DNA of 60,046 nucleotides from contig JAGSGF010000015.1 of assembly GCA_023955335.1 (NCBI GenBank), forward strand, positions 1 through 60,046, written 5' to 3'. Position numbers and translations under genes: made by a program. Source of the DNA: Yoonia sp. Lineage in GTDB: Bacteria > Pseudomonadota > Alphaproteobacteria > Rhodobacterales > Rhodobacteraceae. Positions 16,800 through 26,902 of the stretch are shown here, one piece after another; the stretch's first letter is position 1; every line of letters starts with the position of its first letter. The notes under the pieces were generated by a model. The model searched no databases, was not told where the DNA came from, and worked only from the letters and a program-made list of their open reading frames with translations.

Positions 16800-19055
16800 C
16801 TAGCCGACCTTACAGGCCGCAATCACGGCCATGTTCATAATGTCATTTGTCGTTGATCCAGTAGAGCAAAGCTGAACCGGCTTACCGACCCCAGACAAAA
16901 TCGGTCCGATAACGGTGGCGCCTGCCATTTCCTGCAGCAGCTTTACGCTAATTGATGCAGAATGCCGCGCAGGTACGACCAATACGTTGGCGGGGCCTGT
17001 GAGGCGTGAAAACGGATAATATTCCATTGCCGCAGGGTTCAACGCGACATCAACGGTCATCTCGCCTTCATATTCAAAATCGACGCCACGTGCGTCAAGC
17101 ACGGTCGGCGCAATATGCATTTTCTCTGCCCTTTCGGACACAGGGTAGCCAAATGTCGAGAACGATACAAAAGCCACGCGCGGCTCTAGCCCCAGTTCAC
17201 GCGCGACAGACGCACCACGTTCAGCAATATCAGCCAGATCGTTTTCATCCGGCCATTCGTGCACAAGCGTATCGGTGATCAGAACGATCCGCCCCTTGTG
17301 CAAAATCGCAGTCACACCGACCGCTCCATCGTGTGGTCCGGCATCAAAGACGTGATTGATCAGTTCCAGCACATGCGCAGATTTGCGCGTTGCACCCGTG
17401 ACCATGCCGTCGGCGTGTCCATGAGCCAGCATCAAAGATGCAAACACATGCCTGTCGCGGGCAGCCAAACGGTAGATGTCTTGGCTATCAAATCCCTTGC
17501 GGTTCAAGCGGTTATAAAGGAACGACTTATAGGTTTCGAAATGCTCTGTCTTCGCGGCGTTGACGATTTCAAGCTCTTCGAACGCGTCACCCAGGCCTTC
17601 GGCCTCTAGCTTGGCTTTCACGTCATCATCGCGCCCAACAACCATCGCTTGACCAAGGCCGGATCGTTGAAATTGGACAGCGGCACGCAACACACGCAAA
17701 TCATCGCCTTCTGCAAAAATCACGCGCGATTGAGCGACACGGGCGCGGTTGTTGAGGCCACGCAAAATGCTGGCGGTCGGGTCCATGCGTGCCTTGAGCG
17801 TATTTTCATAGCCTTCCATATCAACGATCGGGCGACGAGCGACGCCCGTGTCCATGCCTGCGCGCGCAACGGCAGTCGGGATGACGTGGATCAGACGCGG
17901 ATCAAACGGGGTTGGGATGATATAGTCGCGTCCGAATTTGAGCTTTTTGCCATAGGCCATCGCGACCTCGTCCGGCACATCTTCGCGGGCCAGATCGGCA
18001 AGGGCACGTGCACAAGCAATCTTCATCTCGTCGTTGATTGCACGCGCGTGAATATCAAGCGCACCACGGAACAGATAGGGAAAGCCCAGCACGTTGTTCA
18101 CCTGGTTTGGATAATCGGACCGACCCGTGGCAACGATCACGTCTTCGCGCACAGCGTGCACCTCTTCTGGCGTGATCTCGGGGTCGGGGTTTGCCATCGC
18201 AAAGATGACGGCGTTTGATGCCATACTGATCACCATGTCTTGGGTCACTGCACCCTTGGCTGATACACCAAGGAAAACATCGCAGCCGTCCATGGCTTGC
18301 GCCAAGTCGCGGGCGTCGGTGTTCGCCGCATGCGCAGATTTCCACTGGTTCATGCCTTCGGTCCGGCCTTGGTAAATTACGCCTTTTGTGTCGCACATGA
18401 TGCAATTGTCATGCTTTGCACCCATCGCCTTAAGCAGTTCAAGACACGCGATGCCAGCAGCGCCTGCGCCATTCAGGACAATCTTAACGTCTTCGATTTT
18501 CTTGCCGGAAATGTGCAACGCATTCAGCAAGCCCGCCGCACAGATCACAGCAGTACCGTGTTGGTCATCGTGGAAAACGGGGATATCCATTTCCTCTTTT
18601 AACCGCTGTTCGATGATAAAGCATTCTGGCGCTTTGATGTCTTCGAGGTTGATGCCGCCAAACGTTGGACCCATCAGACGGACCGCATTGCAGAACGCGT
18701 CGGGATCTTCGGTATCAAGCTCGATATCAATCGAGTTCACGTCGGCGAACCGTTTGAACAGAACCGATTTGCCCTCCATAACCGGCTTAGATGCAAGCGC
18801 ACCAAGGTTGCCAAGCCCAAGAACCGCAGTCCCGTTCGAGATCACAGCCACAAGATTTCCCTTGTTGGTGTAGTCGTAGGCAAGCGCGGGGTTGGCTGCA
18901 ATGTCTTCACACGGAACGGCAACACCAGGAGAATACGCAAGCGACAAATCACGCTGTGTCGTCATGGGGACGGTCGCGTTGATCTCCCATTTGCCAGGGG
19001 TGGGTTGCAGGTGGAATGCAAGTGCGTCTTCACGGGTCAGTTTCTGCTTGGCCAT
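16800..19055 (-). CDS. maeB: NADP-dependent malic enzyme with phosphotransacetylase-like C-terminus
   Basis: Converts malate to pyruvate and CO2 with NADP+. The 751-residue MaeB architecture is clear: malic enzyme domain to about residue 430 (catalytic region AYSPGVAVPCEDI, metal-binding VFHDDQHGTA, dinucleotide fold GAGAAGIACLELL) and a phosphotransacetylase-like domain from about 435 to the end (MVTGATRKSAHV..., PARHSASISVKLLQ). In studied MaeB proteins the second domain is regulatory and lacks transacetylase activity. It is divergent from mutS; the PfkB kinase gene follows immediately. Confidence 0.93.
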   Translation of the reverse strand: MAKQKLTREDALAFHLQPTPGKWEINATVPMTTQRDLSLAYSPGVAVPCEDIAANPALAYDYTNKGNLVAVISNGTAVLGLGNLGALASKPVMEGKSVLFKRFADVNSIDIELDTEDPDAFCNAVRLMGPTFGGINLEDIKAPECFIIEQRLKEEMDIPVFHDDQHGTAVICAAGLLNALHISGKKIEDVKIVLNGAGAAGIACLELLKAMGAKHDNCIMCDTKGVIYQGRTEGMNQWKSAHAANTDARDLAQAMDGCDVFLGVSAKGAVTQDMVISMASNAVIFAMANPDPEITPEEVHAVREDVIVATGRSDYPNQVNNVLGFPYLFRGALDIHARAINDEMKIACARALADLAREDVPDEVAMAYGKKLKFGRDYIIPTPFDPRLIHVIPTAVARAGMDTGVARRPIVDMEGYENTLKARMDPTASILRGLNNRARVAQSRVIFAEGDDLRVLRAAVQFQRSGLGQAMVVGRDDDVKAKLEAEGLGDAFEELEIVNAAKTEHFETYKSFLYNRLNRKGFDSQDIYRLAARDRHVFASLMLAHGHADGMVTGATRKSAHVLELINHVFDAGPHDGAVGVTAILHKGRIVLITDTLVHEWPDENDLADIAERGASVARELGLEPRVAFVSFSTFGYPVSERAEKMHIAPTVLDARGVDFEYEGEMTVDVALNPAAMEYYPFSRLTGPANVLVVPARHSASISVKLLQEMAGATVIGPILSGVGKPVQLCSTGSTTNDIMNMAVIAACKVG

Positions 19056-19183
19056 CGTGCCGTCCTTTAATCTGGTCAGTCCAATCTATGGTGAATATGG
19101 GGGCACCCGCAACGCCCGACTTTTGCACTTCCGTCGCTAACATTGGCCAGTTACTGTCAGCCCAATTGATCCGGGGGGATTTC

Positions 19184-21811
19184 ATGACCATCGCACCATC
19201 CACAGTCACGCCCATGATGGCGCAATATCTGGACTTGAAGGCCGGCTATCCGGACGCCTTGCTGTTTTACCGGATGGGCGATTTCTATGAGATGTTTTTC
19301 GACGATGCTGTGTCTGCGTCTGCCGCGTTAGATATTGCGCTGACAAAACGTGGTAAACACGATGGCGCCGATATTCCGATGTGCGGTGTGCCACATCATG
19401 CCGCCGAAGGCTATTTTCTGACGCTGATCCGCAAGGGGTTTCGTGTGGCCGTTTGCGAGCAGATGGAAAGCCCTGCAGAGGCGAAAAAGCGTGGCCATAA
19501 ATCCATTGTTCGTCGCGATGTTGTCCGGCTGGTGACACCCGGCACCTTGACCGAAGAATCATTACTAGATGCGCGTCGCCACAATTTCTTGGCCGCCTAC
19601 GCTGATGTCCGTGGTGTCGGGGCACTTGCGTGGATCGATATCTCGACAGGTGCGTTTTATGTGATGAGCTGTCCGCGTGTGACGCTTGGGCCTGAACTGG
19701 CCCGACTGTCCCCGCGAGAGGTCATCGTTTTGGATGGATCAGAGGCCGATTACGCCGAAATAGTGTCTGATTCAGGTGCCGCACTGACCACATTGGGTGG
19801 GGCCGCGTTTGATAGCACATCAGGTGAAAAACGTCTGCTTTCACTCTTCAATGTCGGATCACTCGACGCATTTGGCAGCTTTGATCGTGCGCAGGTGTCA
19901 GCGATGTCCGCTGTCGCGGAATACCTGGAAATTACCCAAAAAGGGAACCTGCCGCTTGTCCGCCCGCCTGTGATCGAAGGCCAGGCAAGCGCGATGCAAA
20001 TCGACACCGCAACGCGCAGGTCGCTTGAATTGACCCACGGAACAGGCGGGGGCAGGGCAGGATCGCTTTTGGCAACGATTGACCGAACAGTTACCGCTGG
20101 TGGTGCCCGATTGCTGGAAAGGCGGCTATCAAGCCCGTCTTGTGCATTGTCTGCAATTGCAGAGCGGCAAAGCAGTGTGGCATATTTCGTCGGAAATCCA
20201 CGACTGGCAGAGGATCTACGCGACACCTTGCGCAATGTGCACGATTTGGACCGTGCGTTATCTCGACTTGCGCTGGAACGGGGTGGACCGCGCGATATGA
20301 CGGCGATCCGCAATACGATCGCACAAGCAAGTTTATTGCGCGGGACGCTTCCCGACGATATGCCCGAGGCGTTGATCGCAGCCAGCGTTGCGCTTTCTGG
20401 TCACGATGATTTGTTGGCGTTGCTAGATGACGCGCTTATTGCCGAACCGCCGTTGTTGGCACGCGATGGTGGCTTTATTGCGCCGACGTATGACGCTGAT
20501 CTCGATGAGGCACGCAAATTGCGCGACGAAGGTCGATCTGTGATCGCTGCCATGCAGACTGAATTCATTGAACTAAGCGGAATTTCAGCGCTGAAAATTA
20601 AGCATAACAATGTGCTTGGCTATTTCATCGAAACGACGGCGACACATGCTGAAAAGATGTTGGCTGCGCCGCTGAACGAGACATTCATTCATCGGCAAAC
20701 CACAGCCAACCAAGTCCGGTTCACAACCGTAGAATTGTCCGAGATTGAGACGCGTATTTTGAACGCGGGCGGCCGGGCGCTTGAGATTGAAAAGCGGTTA
20801 TATCAGACACTAACAAAGGCGATTGTCGCACAAGCAGGCCCACTGGGTGCTTTGGCGCGCGGGTTAGCGGAATTTGATACAGCAACTGCGCTGGCACATT
20901 TGGCCACCACGGAAAACTGGTGCAAACCCACAATCGACGACAGTCGAGCGTTTAATATTTCTGGCGGAAGGCATCCTGTAGTCGAACAGGCTCTGCAAAA
21001 ATCCGGCACGCCATTTATTGCCAATGACTGTGGATTAAGCGAAACGCCGATTTGGCTGCTAACAGGTCCAAACATGGCCGGTAAGTCGACGTTTTTGCGT
21101 CAAAACGCGCTGATCGGGATTATGGCGCAGATGGGCAGCTATGTGCCTGCGAAATCCGCCCATATTGGGATTATCAGCCAGATATTCAGCCGTGTTGGCG
21201 CGTCAGACGACTTGGCCAAAGGACGGTCTACATTCATGGTCGAAATGGTCGAAACCGCAGCGATCTTGAACCAAGCGGATGATCGGGCGCTTGTGATTTT
21301 GGATGAAATCGGACGCGGCACCGCAACCTATGACGGGCTGTCGATTGCGTGGGCCACATTGGAACATTTGCACGACGTGAACCGTTGCCGTGCGTTGTTT
21401 GCCACGCATTACCACGAAATGGCGCAGCTTTCGGCAAAACTGGACGGCGTCGATAACGCCACGGTAACGGTCAAAGAATGGGACGACGACATCGTGTTTT
21501 TGCACGAGGTCAAAAAGGGCACGGCAGATCGCAGTTACGGTGTGCAGGTCGCCCGTTTGGCAGGCCTTCCACAGGTTGTTGTGGACCGCGCGACAGTTGT
21601 GCTTGGGGCGCTAGAAAAAGGTGAGAGGGAAGGGCGGCAGAAGGCCATTATCGACGATTTACCCCTGTTTTCTATGACGCCGACACCCATAGCAAAGCCT
21701 GCCGCGCCATCAAAAGTCGAAGACACGCTGCGTGATGTGATGCCTGATGAGCTTACACCCAAGGACGCGCTGGCGCTAATTTACCAGCTGCGTGACTTGT
21801 TGAGCGACTAA
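19184..21811 (+). CDS. mutS: DNA mismatch repair protein MutS
   Basis: Recognises mismatches and small loops in DNA. The 875-residue product has the mismatch-reading F-x-E motif at Phe34-Glu36 (MGDFYEMFF), the connector and lever domains, and the ATPase core with Walker A GPNMAGKST near 628, ILDEIGRGTATYDG (Walker B and signature) and FATHYHEM. The start at ATG 19184 is preceded by GGGGGGAT; the open frame reaches upstream to 19016 but without family similarity. mutL is not in the window. The stop lies one base from the convergent grpE stop. Confidence 0.95.
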   Translation: MTIAPSTVTPMMAQYLDLKAGYPDALLFYRMGDFYEMFFDDAVSASAALDIALTKRGKHDGADIPMCGVPHHAAEGYFLTLIRKGFRVAVCEQMESPAEAKKRGHKSIVRRDVVRLVTPGTLTEESLLDARRHNFLAAYADVRGVGALAWIDISTGAFYVMSCPRVTLGPELARLSPREVIVLDGSEADYAEIVSDSGAALTTLGGAAFDSTSGEKRLLSLFNVGSLDAFGSFDRAQVSAMSAVAEYLEITQKGNLPLVRPPVIEGQASAMQIDTATRRSLELTHGTGGGRAGSLLATIDRTVTAGGARLLERRLSSPSCALSAIAERQSSVAYFVGNPRLAEDLRDTLRNVHDLDRALSRLALERGGPRDMTAIRNTIAQASLLRGTLPDDMPEALIAASVALSGHDDLLALLDDALIAEPPLLARDGGFIAPTYDADLDEARKLRDEGRSVIAAMQTEFIELSGISALKIKHNNVLGYFIETTATHAEKMLAAPLNETFIHRQTTANQVRFTTVELSEIETRILNAGGRALEIEKRLYQTLTKAIVAQAGPLGALARGLAEFDTATALAHLATTENWCKPTIDDSRAFNISGGRHPVVEQALQKSGTPFIANDCGLSETPIWLLTGPNMAGKSTFLRQNALIGIMAQMGSYVPAKSAHIGIISQIFSRVGASDDLAKGRSTFMVEMVETAAILNQADDRALVILDEIGRGTATYDGLSIAWATLEHLHDVNRCRALFATHYHEMAQLSAKLDGVDNATVTVKEWDDDIVFLHEVKKGTADRSYGVQVARLAGLPQVVVDRATVVLGALEKGEREGRQKAIIDDLPLFSMTPTPIAKPAAPSKVEDTLRDVMPDELTPKDALALIYQLRDLLSD

Positions 21812-21812
21812 G

Positions 21813-22355
21813 TTAGGACGCAGGAGAAGATGACACGCCGACCTGTGCTGCGCGCAGCAGGCGGTCATGTATCATGAAGCCTTCGGCAGCGACCTGAATG
21901 ATGTCGCCTGCTTTTGTGCCGGGTACCGGGGCTTCGAACATGGCTTGGTGCAGCTTGGGATCAAACCTGTCGCCAACTTCGGGGACGATTGGGTCGATAC
22001 CATGCTTTTTAAAGACCGAGATTAATTCTCGCATGGTCAACTGAATGCCCTCAAGAAGGACAGAGTTTACTTCTTTTTCTGATTCTTCGACTGACAACAG
22101 CGCACGGCGCAGATTGTCGTAGACGGGCAGCATATCGCGGGCGAGCTTGGATCCGCCATAGTTTTCGCCCTCACGGCGATCACGGTCTGACCGTTTGCGC
22201 ATGTTTTCAGTGTCAGCCAGCGCCCGCATAAAACGGTCGCGGAAATCGTCGCGCTCAGCCTCGAGGTCAGCAATGCGGCCAAGCATATCGTCCTGCATGT
22301 CACCTTCAGCGGCGAGATCATCTAGGCTTAGTGGTTCGACGTTTTCGTCAGTCAT
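21813..22355 (-). CDS. grpE: nucleotide exchange factor GrpE
   Basis: Exchange factor that releases ADP from DnaK in the Hsp70 cycle. The 180-residue product shows the long N-terminal coiled coil (about 20-75, LGRIADLEAERDDFRDRF), then the four-helix and beta-wing parts (DNLRRAL, LHQAMFEAPVPGTKAGDI, HDRLLRAAQVGV). It lies 12 bases downstream of hrcA in the same orientation; dnaK and dnaJ are elsewhere. No CIRCE palindrome is visible upstream of hrcA. Confidence 0.93.
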   Translation of the reverse strand: MTDENVEPLSLDDLAAEGDMQDDMLGRIADLEAERDDFRDRFMRALADTENMRKRSDRDRREGENYGGSKLARDMLPVYDNLRRALLSVEESEKEVNSVLLEGIQLTMRELISVFKKHGIDPIVPEVGDRFDPKLHQAMFEAPVPGTKAGDIIQVAAEGFMIHDRLLRAAQVGVSSSPAS

Positions 22356-22367
22356 GGTTCGGTCCTG

Positions 22368-23432
22368 TCATGAGCGGTCGGCAATCATTTTGCCCACCAA
22401 CTGTGCGGTGTAATTCACGATGGGCACAATGCGCCCGTAATTCAGACGCGTCGGGCCAATTACACCCACTGCGCCAATAATCTGTTGGTCGGCGTTCATA
22501 TAAGGAGAAACGACCAAAGATGAACCCGAAAGTGAGAATAATTTGTTCTCAGACCCAATAAAAATGCGCACACCATCGCCACCCTCGGCCAGATCGAGAA
22601 AATTGGCGATATCACGCTTACGTTCAAGGTCATCAAACAGGGTGCGGATGCGTTCAAGGTCCGCTTCGGATTCGTTGTCGGACAGCAGATTTCCGCGTCC
22701 GCGCACAATCAGCCGTTCCGTGGCCTGCCCTTCGTTTTCCCACGTTGCAAAGCCGCTTTCGACGAGTTCTGCGGCAAGCGTGTCGATCTGCTGACGACGC
22801 GCACCGATTTCGCGCTCAATGACTGCGCCAAGGTCGGACAGGGTGTGCCCCTCAGCAATGGCATTGAGAAAATTTGCAGCCTCGCGCATCGATGATGGCG
22901 TTTGGCCGGGTGGCGGATTGAACAGGCGGTTCTCGACGCGCCCATCAGCAAAGACCAAAACCACCAATGCACGTTCGCGCGAAAGCGACACAAAATCGAT
23001 ATGCTTGATCGGAGCTTCGTGTTTCGGGGTCAGAACAAGGCTCGCGCCGCGCGTCATGGATGACAAGGCAGTACCAACGTTGTCGAGCAGGGAAGACACA
23101 TCTTGGTCGGTGTTTCCGATGGTCTGTTCGATCTGACGGCGGTCATCGCTGGTGACGTCAGCCATTTCCAAAACGCCATCAACGAACATGCGCAAGCCAA
23201 GCTGCGTTGGCATACGCCCCGCGCTGGTGTGGGGACTGTCAAGCAGGCCGAGATGTTCGAGGTCTTGCATCACGTTGCGGACAGTCGCCGCACTGACCTG
23301 TTCAGATAGCGTGCGGGTCAGGGTGCGGGACCCCACCGGATCACCTGTCTCAAGATACCCTTCGACAACGCGGCGAAATACTTCGCGCGAGCGGTCGTTC
23401 ATATCGGCAAAGGGTGGTGATGTATCGGACAT
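22368..23432 (-). CDS. hrcA: heat-inducible transcription repressor HrcA
   Basis: Repressor of chaperone operons that binds CIRCE elements. The 354-residue protein has the N-terminal winged helix (SREVFRRVVEGYLETGDPVG, then VSAATVRNVMQDLEHLGLL), the GAF-like middle and the C-terminal DNYAPQIVGxV-type ending (IGPTRLNYGRIVPIVNYTAQ). grpE follows in the same unit. The 107-bp gap to divergent rph shows no obvious CIRCE (TTAGCACTC-N9-GAGTGCTAA), so autoregulation through that element is not supported; the target is more likely groESL elsewhere. Confidence 0.92.
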   Translation of the reverse strand: MSDTSPPFADMNDRSREVFRRVVEGYLETGDPVGSRTLTRTLSEQVSAATVRNVMQDLEHLGLLDSPHTSAGRMPTQLGLRMFVDGVLEMADVTSDDRRQIEQTIGNTDQDVSSLLDNVGTALSSMTRGASLVLTPKHEAPIKHIDFVSLSRERALVVLVFADGRVENRLFNPPPGQTPSSMREAANFLNAIAEGHTLSDLGAVIEREIGARRQQIDTLAAELVESGFATWENEGQATERLIVRGRGNLLSDNESEADLERIRTLFDDLERKRDIANFLDLAEGGDGVRIFIGSENKLFSLSGSSLVVSPYMNADQQIIGAVGVIGPTRLNYGRIVPIVNYTAQLVGKMIADRS

Positions 23433-23539
23433 GGGAACCTGTTTAACAAAGACGTGGTGGGATGCATAGTCAATCGGGCTTGGATATCATACATGGGCAG
23501 CGTATCCCCATGACGCAACCCATATTCAGGAGACTTTCC

Positions 23540-24247
23540 ATGCGCCCATCAGGCCGTCAGACCAACGAAATGCGTGAAATCAAGATTGAGACTGGCGTGA
23601 CCATGCATGCGGAGGGCTCCTGCCTGATCAAATGCGGAAATACCCATGTCCTTTGTACCGCGTCGATCGATAGTCGCGTGCCGTCGTTTTTGAAGGGGTC
23701 CGGCCTGGGGTGGGTAACTGCAGAATACGGCATGCTGCCACGTGCAACGAACACACGGATGCGCCGCGAGGCCAAGAACGGCCAATCTGGTCGCACTCAG
23801 GAAATTCAGCGGCTGATCGGTCGGTCCTTGCGGGCTGGCGTTGATCGTGTGGCACTTGGCGAGCGGCAGATCGTTGTGGATTGCGATGTTATTCAAGCGG
23901 ATGGAGGCACGCGCTGCGCATCCATCACTGGTGGTTGGGTCGCACTTAAGCTGGCGGTAAACCAATTGATGAAAGCAGGTCTTATCACGTCCGACCCGCT
24001 GGTTGATCCGGTGGCTGCGATTTCCTGCGGGATTTATGCGGGGCAAGAGATTTTGGATATGGATTATCCAGAGGATTCAGAAGCTGGCGTTGACGGAAAC
24101 TTTGTCATGACGGCGGGCAAGTTAATTGAAGTACAGATGTCTGCGGAAGGGTCCGTTTATTCCCGCGCACAGATGAATGGTCTGCTTGATCTGGCGGAAA
24201 AGGGTGTTTCAGAGCTGGTCAGCAAGCAGCTAGAGGCGGTTTACTAA
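23540..24247 (+). CDS. rph: ribonuclease PH
   Basis: Phosphorolytic 3'-5' exoribonuclease that trims tRNA 3' ends. The 235-residue product starts [17 protein letters not shown] and carries [38 protein letters not shown] and a C-terminal [10 protein letters not shown] segment, all typical. AGGAGA sits seven bases before ATG 23540. An in-frame ATG at 23462 would add 26 residues not seen in the family. rdgB follows immediately after the stop, so rph-rdgB-hemW form one unit. Confidence 0.95.
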   Translation: MRPSGRQTNEMREIKIETGVTMHAEGSCLIKCGNTHVLCTASIDSRVPSFLKGSGLGWVTAEYGMLPRATNTRMRREAKNGQSGRTQEIQRLIGRSLRAGVDRVALGERQIVVDCDVIQADGGTRCASITGGWVALKLAVNQLMKAGLITSDPLVDPVAAISCGIYAGQEILDMDYPEDSEAGVDGNFVMTAGKLIEVQMSAEGSVYSRAQMNGLLDLAEKGVSELVSKQLEAVY

Positions 24248-24856
24248 ATGCGCAAATTCACTAGTCCGCGGCTGGTTGTGGCAACACATAACGCCGGAAA
24301 GCTTGTCGAGATCGCCGATCTTTTGAAGCCGTATGGCGTGGAATTGTCATCCAACGCGGATCATGGATTGCCTGAACCCGAAGAAACCGAGACGACGTTT
24401 GTCGGAAACGCGCGGATCAAAGCACATGCAGCAGCAAAGGCAACGGGTTTGCCGGCGCTCGCTGATGACAGCGGGATCGAGATTGACGGCCTTGACGGGG
24501 CGCCGGGTGTTTATACGGCTGATTGGGCCGAAACACCAAATGGGCGTGACTTTGTGATGGCTATGACCCGAAGCTGGAACGCACTTGAGGCCGCAGGCGC
24601 GCCCGAACCAAGGACCGCAAGATTTTGCTCTACACTTGTGCTGGCTTGGCCTGACGGACACGACGAAGTATTTGCGGGCGTAATGGCTGGGCAGATTGTT
24701 TGGCCAATGCGTGGCGAGCAGGGTCATGGCTACGACCCCATTTTCCAGCCCGAAGGGTACGATGTGACATTTGGCGAAATGGATCGTTGGGAAAAGAACA
24801 AAATTAGCCATCGTGCAGATGCGTTTACTAAACTTGTGGCTGGTTGTTTTGCCTGA
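24248..24856 (+). CDS. rdgB: non-canonical purine NTP pyrophosphatase RdgB/HAM1
   Basis: House-cleaning enzyme that hydrolyses dITP, XTP and ITP to monophosphates. The 202-residue protein has the N-terminal [13 protein letters not shown] (nucleotide-binding), the [11 protein letters not shown] loop and C-terminal [12 protein letters not shown] and SHRADAF motifs. It begins at the base after the rph stop, a typical alphaproteobacterial arrangement, and overlaps hemW slightly. Confidence 0.95.
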   Translation: MRKFTSPRLVVATHNAGKLVEIADLLKPYGVELSSNADHGLPEPEETETTFVGNARIKAHAAAKATGLPALADDSGIEIDGLDGAPGVYTADWAETPNGRDFVMAMTRSWNALEAAGAPEPRTARFCSTLVLAWPDGHDEVFAGVMAGQIVWPMRGEQGHGYDPIFQPEGYDVTFGEMDRWEKNKISHRADAFTKLVAGCFA

Positions 24857-26009
24857 CGATTGGGAAAACGCCGGCTTTGGCCTGTATATTCACTGGCCGT
24901 TTTGTCAGGCGAAATGCCCGTATTGCGATTTTAACAGCCATGTCGTTGCGCATATTGACCAGATGGCATGGGCCAAAGCTTATGTATCCGAGATCGAGCG
25001 GGTAGGGGCCGAAACCCAAGGCCGGCTCTTGCGATCCGTGTTCTTTGGCGGCGGAACGCCCAGCCTGATGGACCCAGACGTTGTCGACGTGATCCTACGC
25101 AAAGTGCGGGATACATGGACCATCGCCAATGACATCGAAATCACGCTAGAGGCCAATCCAACATCCGTCGAAGCAGGACGCTTTGCGGGCTATCGGCAAG
25201 CTGGCGTGAACCGCGTTTCCATGGGCATTCAGGCGCTAAACGACGTGGACCTAAAAGCGCTCGGTCGTTTGCATTCGGCAAAAGATGCGATGGCAGCGTT
25301 TGATGTAGCGCGCCACGAATTCGATCGGGTCAGCTTTGACCTGATTTACGCGCGGCAAAACCAAACATTGACCGACTGGCAGGCCGAACTGCGGACAGCG
25401 TTGTCGATGGCGATTGATCATCTGTCGCTTTATCAGCTGACCATTGAATCGGGGACCGCGTTCGGGGACCGTTATGCCGCCGGAAAACTAGCGGGCCTGC
25501 CAGACGATGATCGGGCCGCCGATATGTATGAGGCAACGCAAGACATATGCGGGGAGTCTGGTTTTCCAGCGTATGAAGTGTCTAACCACGCAAAACTGGG
25601 TGCGCAAAGCACGCACAACAGAATTTATTGGACCTACGGCGATTATGTTGGAATCGGACCCGGGGCACATGGTCGGGTCACGCTGAATGGACAAAGGTTT
25701 GCAACTGAAACACCATTGGCACCCGGAAAATGGGTGAATGACGTGCGCACGTCACGATCAGGCGAAAGTAGCAAAACCGCGCTGTCCCAAGAGGACCAGT
25801 CGGTTGAGTTTCTGCTGATGGGGTTACGTTTAACGGAAGGCGTGGATCTTGAGCGTCTTGGTGCCAGAAGAGCATATTTTAATAATAATATCAAAGACTT
25901 GGTTGATATGGGCATGCTGTCGTTAGACAAAGACCAACTGCGAACAACCCAGGCAGGACGCCCTGTCTTAAACGCTATTCTACGGCAGCTTTTGACAGGT
26001 TCATCCTAG
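24849..26009 (+). CDS. hemW: HemW-type radical SAM protein (heme chaperone)
   Basis: Formerly annotated as oxygen-independent coproporphyrinogen oxidase, HemW is thought to deliver heme to target proteins. About 386 residues; the 4Fe-4S motif is [10 protein letters not shown] close to the N-terminus, with [10 protein letters not shown] next. The usual extra cysteine of true HemN is absent. The start is uncertain: a TTG at 24849, overlapping the end of rdgB, gives [19 protein letters not shown], which fits relatives best; the nearest ATG (24819) would add 10 residues inside rdgB. Its stop shares CTAG with the parB stop. Confidence 0.85.
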   Translation: MPDDWENAGFGLYIHWPFCQAKCPYCDFNSHVVAHIDQMAWAKAYVSEIERVGAETQGRLLRSVFFGGGTPSLMDPDVVDVILRKVRDTWTIANDIEITLEANPTSVEAGRFAGYRQAGVNRVSMGIQALNDVDLKALGRLHSAKDAMAAFDVARHEFDRVSFDLIYARQNQTLTDWQAELRTALSMAIDHLSLYQLTIESGTAFGDRYAAGKLAGLPDDDRAADMYEATQDICGESGFPAYEVSNHAKLGAQSTHNRIYWTYGDYVGIGPGAHGRVTLNGQRFATETPLAPGKWVNDVRTSRSGESSKTALSQEDQSVEFLLMGLRLTEGVDLERLGARRAYFNNNIKDLVDMGMLSLDKDQLRTTQAGRPVLNAILRQLLTGSS

Positions 26010-26902
26010 CCACCGGACAACGCACGGAGCAAATCGTCGAGCTGATCAAGGTCGCGATAGCTTACGCTCAGACGACCGCCTTCGGTTCCAGATGCATGAT
26101 CGATCGACACCTTCATACCCAAGGCAGCAGAAAGTTCGCCTTCGATTTGGACCGTATCAGCATCCTTGATGGGCGTCGGCCTAGTCGTTTTTGCTGTCTT
26201 AGCCTTTGTCAGACCCTGCTTTGCAAGCTTTTCAGCGTCTCTGACCGACATGCCAGTCTTAACGATATGATCCGCTAATTGTTGAGCATTGTCGTGCCCA
26301 ATAAGCGTGCGGGCATGACCCGCTGTCAATTTGCCGTCAACAAGATACGCTCGTACGCCATCTGGAAGGCTGAGCAACCGAATGACGTTTGCAATATGAC
26401 TACGGCTTTTACCCAATACAGAAGACAGTTGTTCTTGTGTGTGTCCGAATTTTTGCATGAGCTGGCGGTAACCGGCGCCCTCATCAATTGGGTTGAGGTC
26501 TGCACGTTGAATATTCTCGATAATCGCAACTTCGAGGACCTCTGTGTCAGTATATTCGCGGACAATGACAGGAACAGCGTGAATTTGCGCAATCTGGGAC
26601 GCACGCCAGCGACGTTCGCCAGCGACAATCTCGTAAATGCCCGTACGTGTTGGGTGTTCGCGAACGATAAGAGGCTGAATAACGCCTTTTTCTGCGATTG
26701 ATGCAGCAAGTTCTTGCAGGGCAGCGTTGTCAAAAGCGCGGCGCGGCTGATCCGGATTTGGCTGCACCTGCTCGACGGGAACAAAGAAATCGGCACGGCG
26801 TGGTGCTTGGTCAACCTGAGGCGCGATTTCATGCGTGACATCGGACATAAGTGCCGACAGTCCACGACCAAGACCGCGTGTTTTTGTTTTCTTTTCAGTC
26901 AT
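26006..26902 (-). CDS. parB: chromosome partitioning protein ParB
   Basis: CTP-dependent DNA clamp that loads at parS and organises the origin region. The 298-residue protein shows GLGRGLSALM (ParA-stimulating N-terminus), the CTP/parS-loading region GERRWRASQ and ENIQRADLNPIDEG, a helix-turn-helix (HTQEQLSSVLGKSRSHIANVI) and a C-terminal dimerisation segment ending RALSGG. It directly follows parA (TAA then ATG). Two perfect parS sites lie 1.4 and 3.3 kb upstream. Convergent with hemW. Confidence 0.95.
   Translation of the reverse strand: MTEKKTKTRGLGRGLSALMSDVTHEIAPQVDQAPRRADFFVPVEQVQPNPDQPRRAFDNAALQELAASIAEKGVIQPLIVREHPTRTGIYEIVAGERRWRASQIAQIHAVPVIVREYTDTEVLEVAIIENIQRADLNPIDEGAGYRQLMQKFGHTQEQLSSVLGKSRSHIANVIRLLSLPDGVRAYLVDGKLTAGHARTLIGHDNAQQLADHIVKTGMSVRDAEKLAKQGLTKAKTAKTTRPTPIKDADTVQIEGELSAALGMKVSIDHASGTEGGRLSVSYRDLDQLDDLLRALSGG

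Noticed and set aside
23433-23539. CIRCE operator in front of hrcA
   Set aside because: I searched the gap by eye for TTAGCACTC/GAGTGCTAA halves and found none.
25876-25890. AAT microsatellite in hemW
   Set aside because: Only three in-frame AAT codons coding NNN; ordinary coding sequence.
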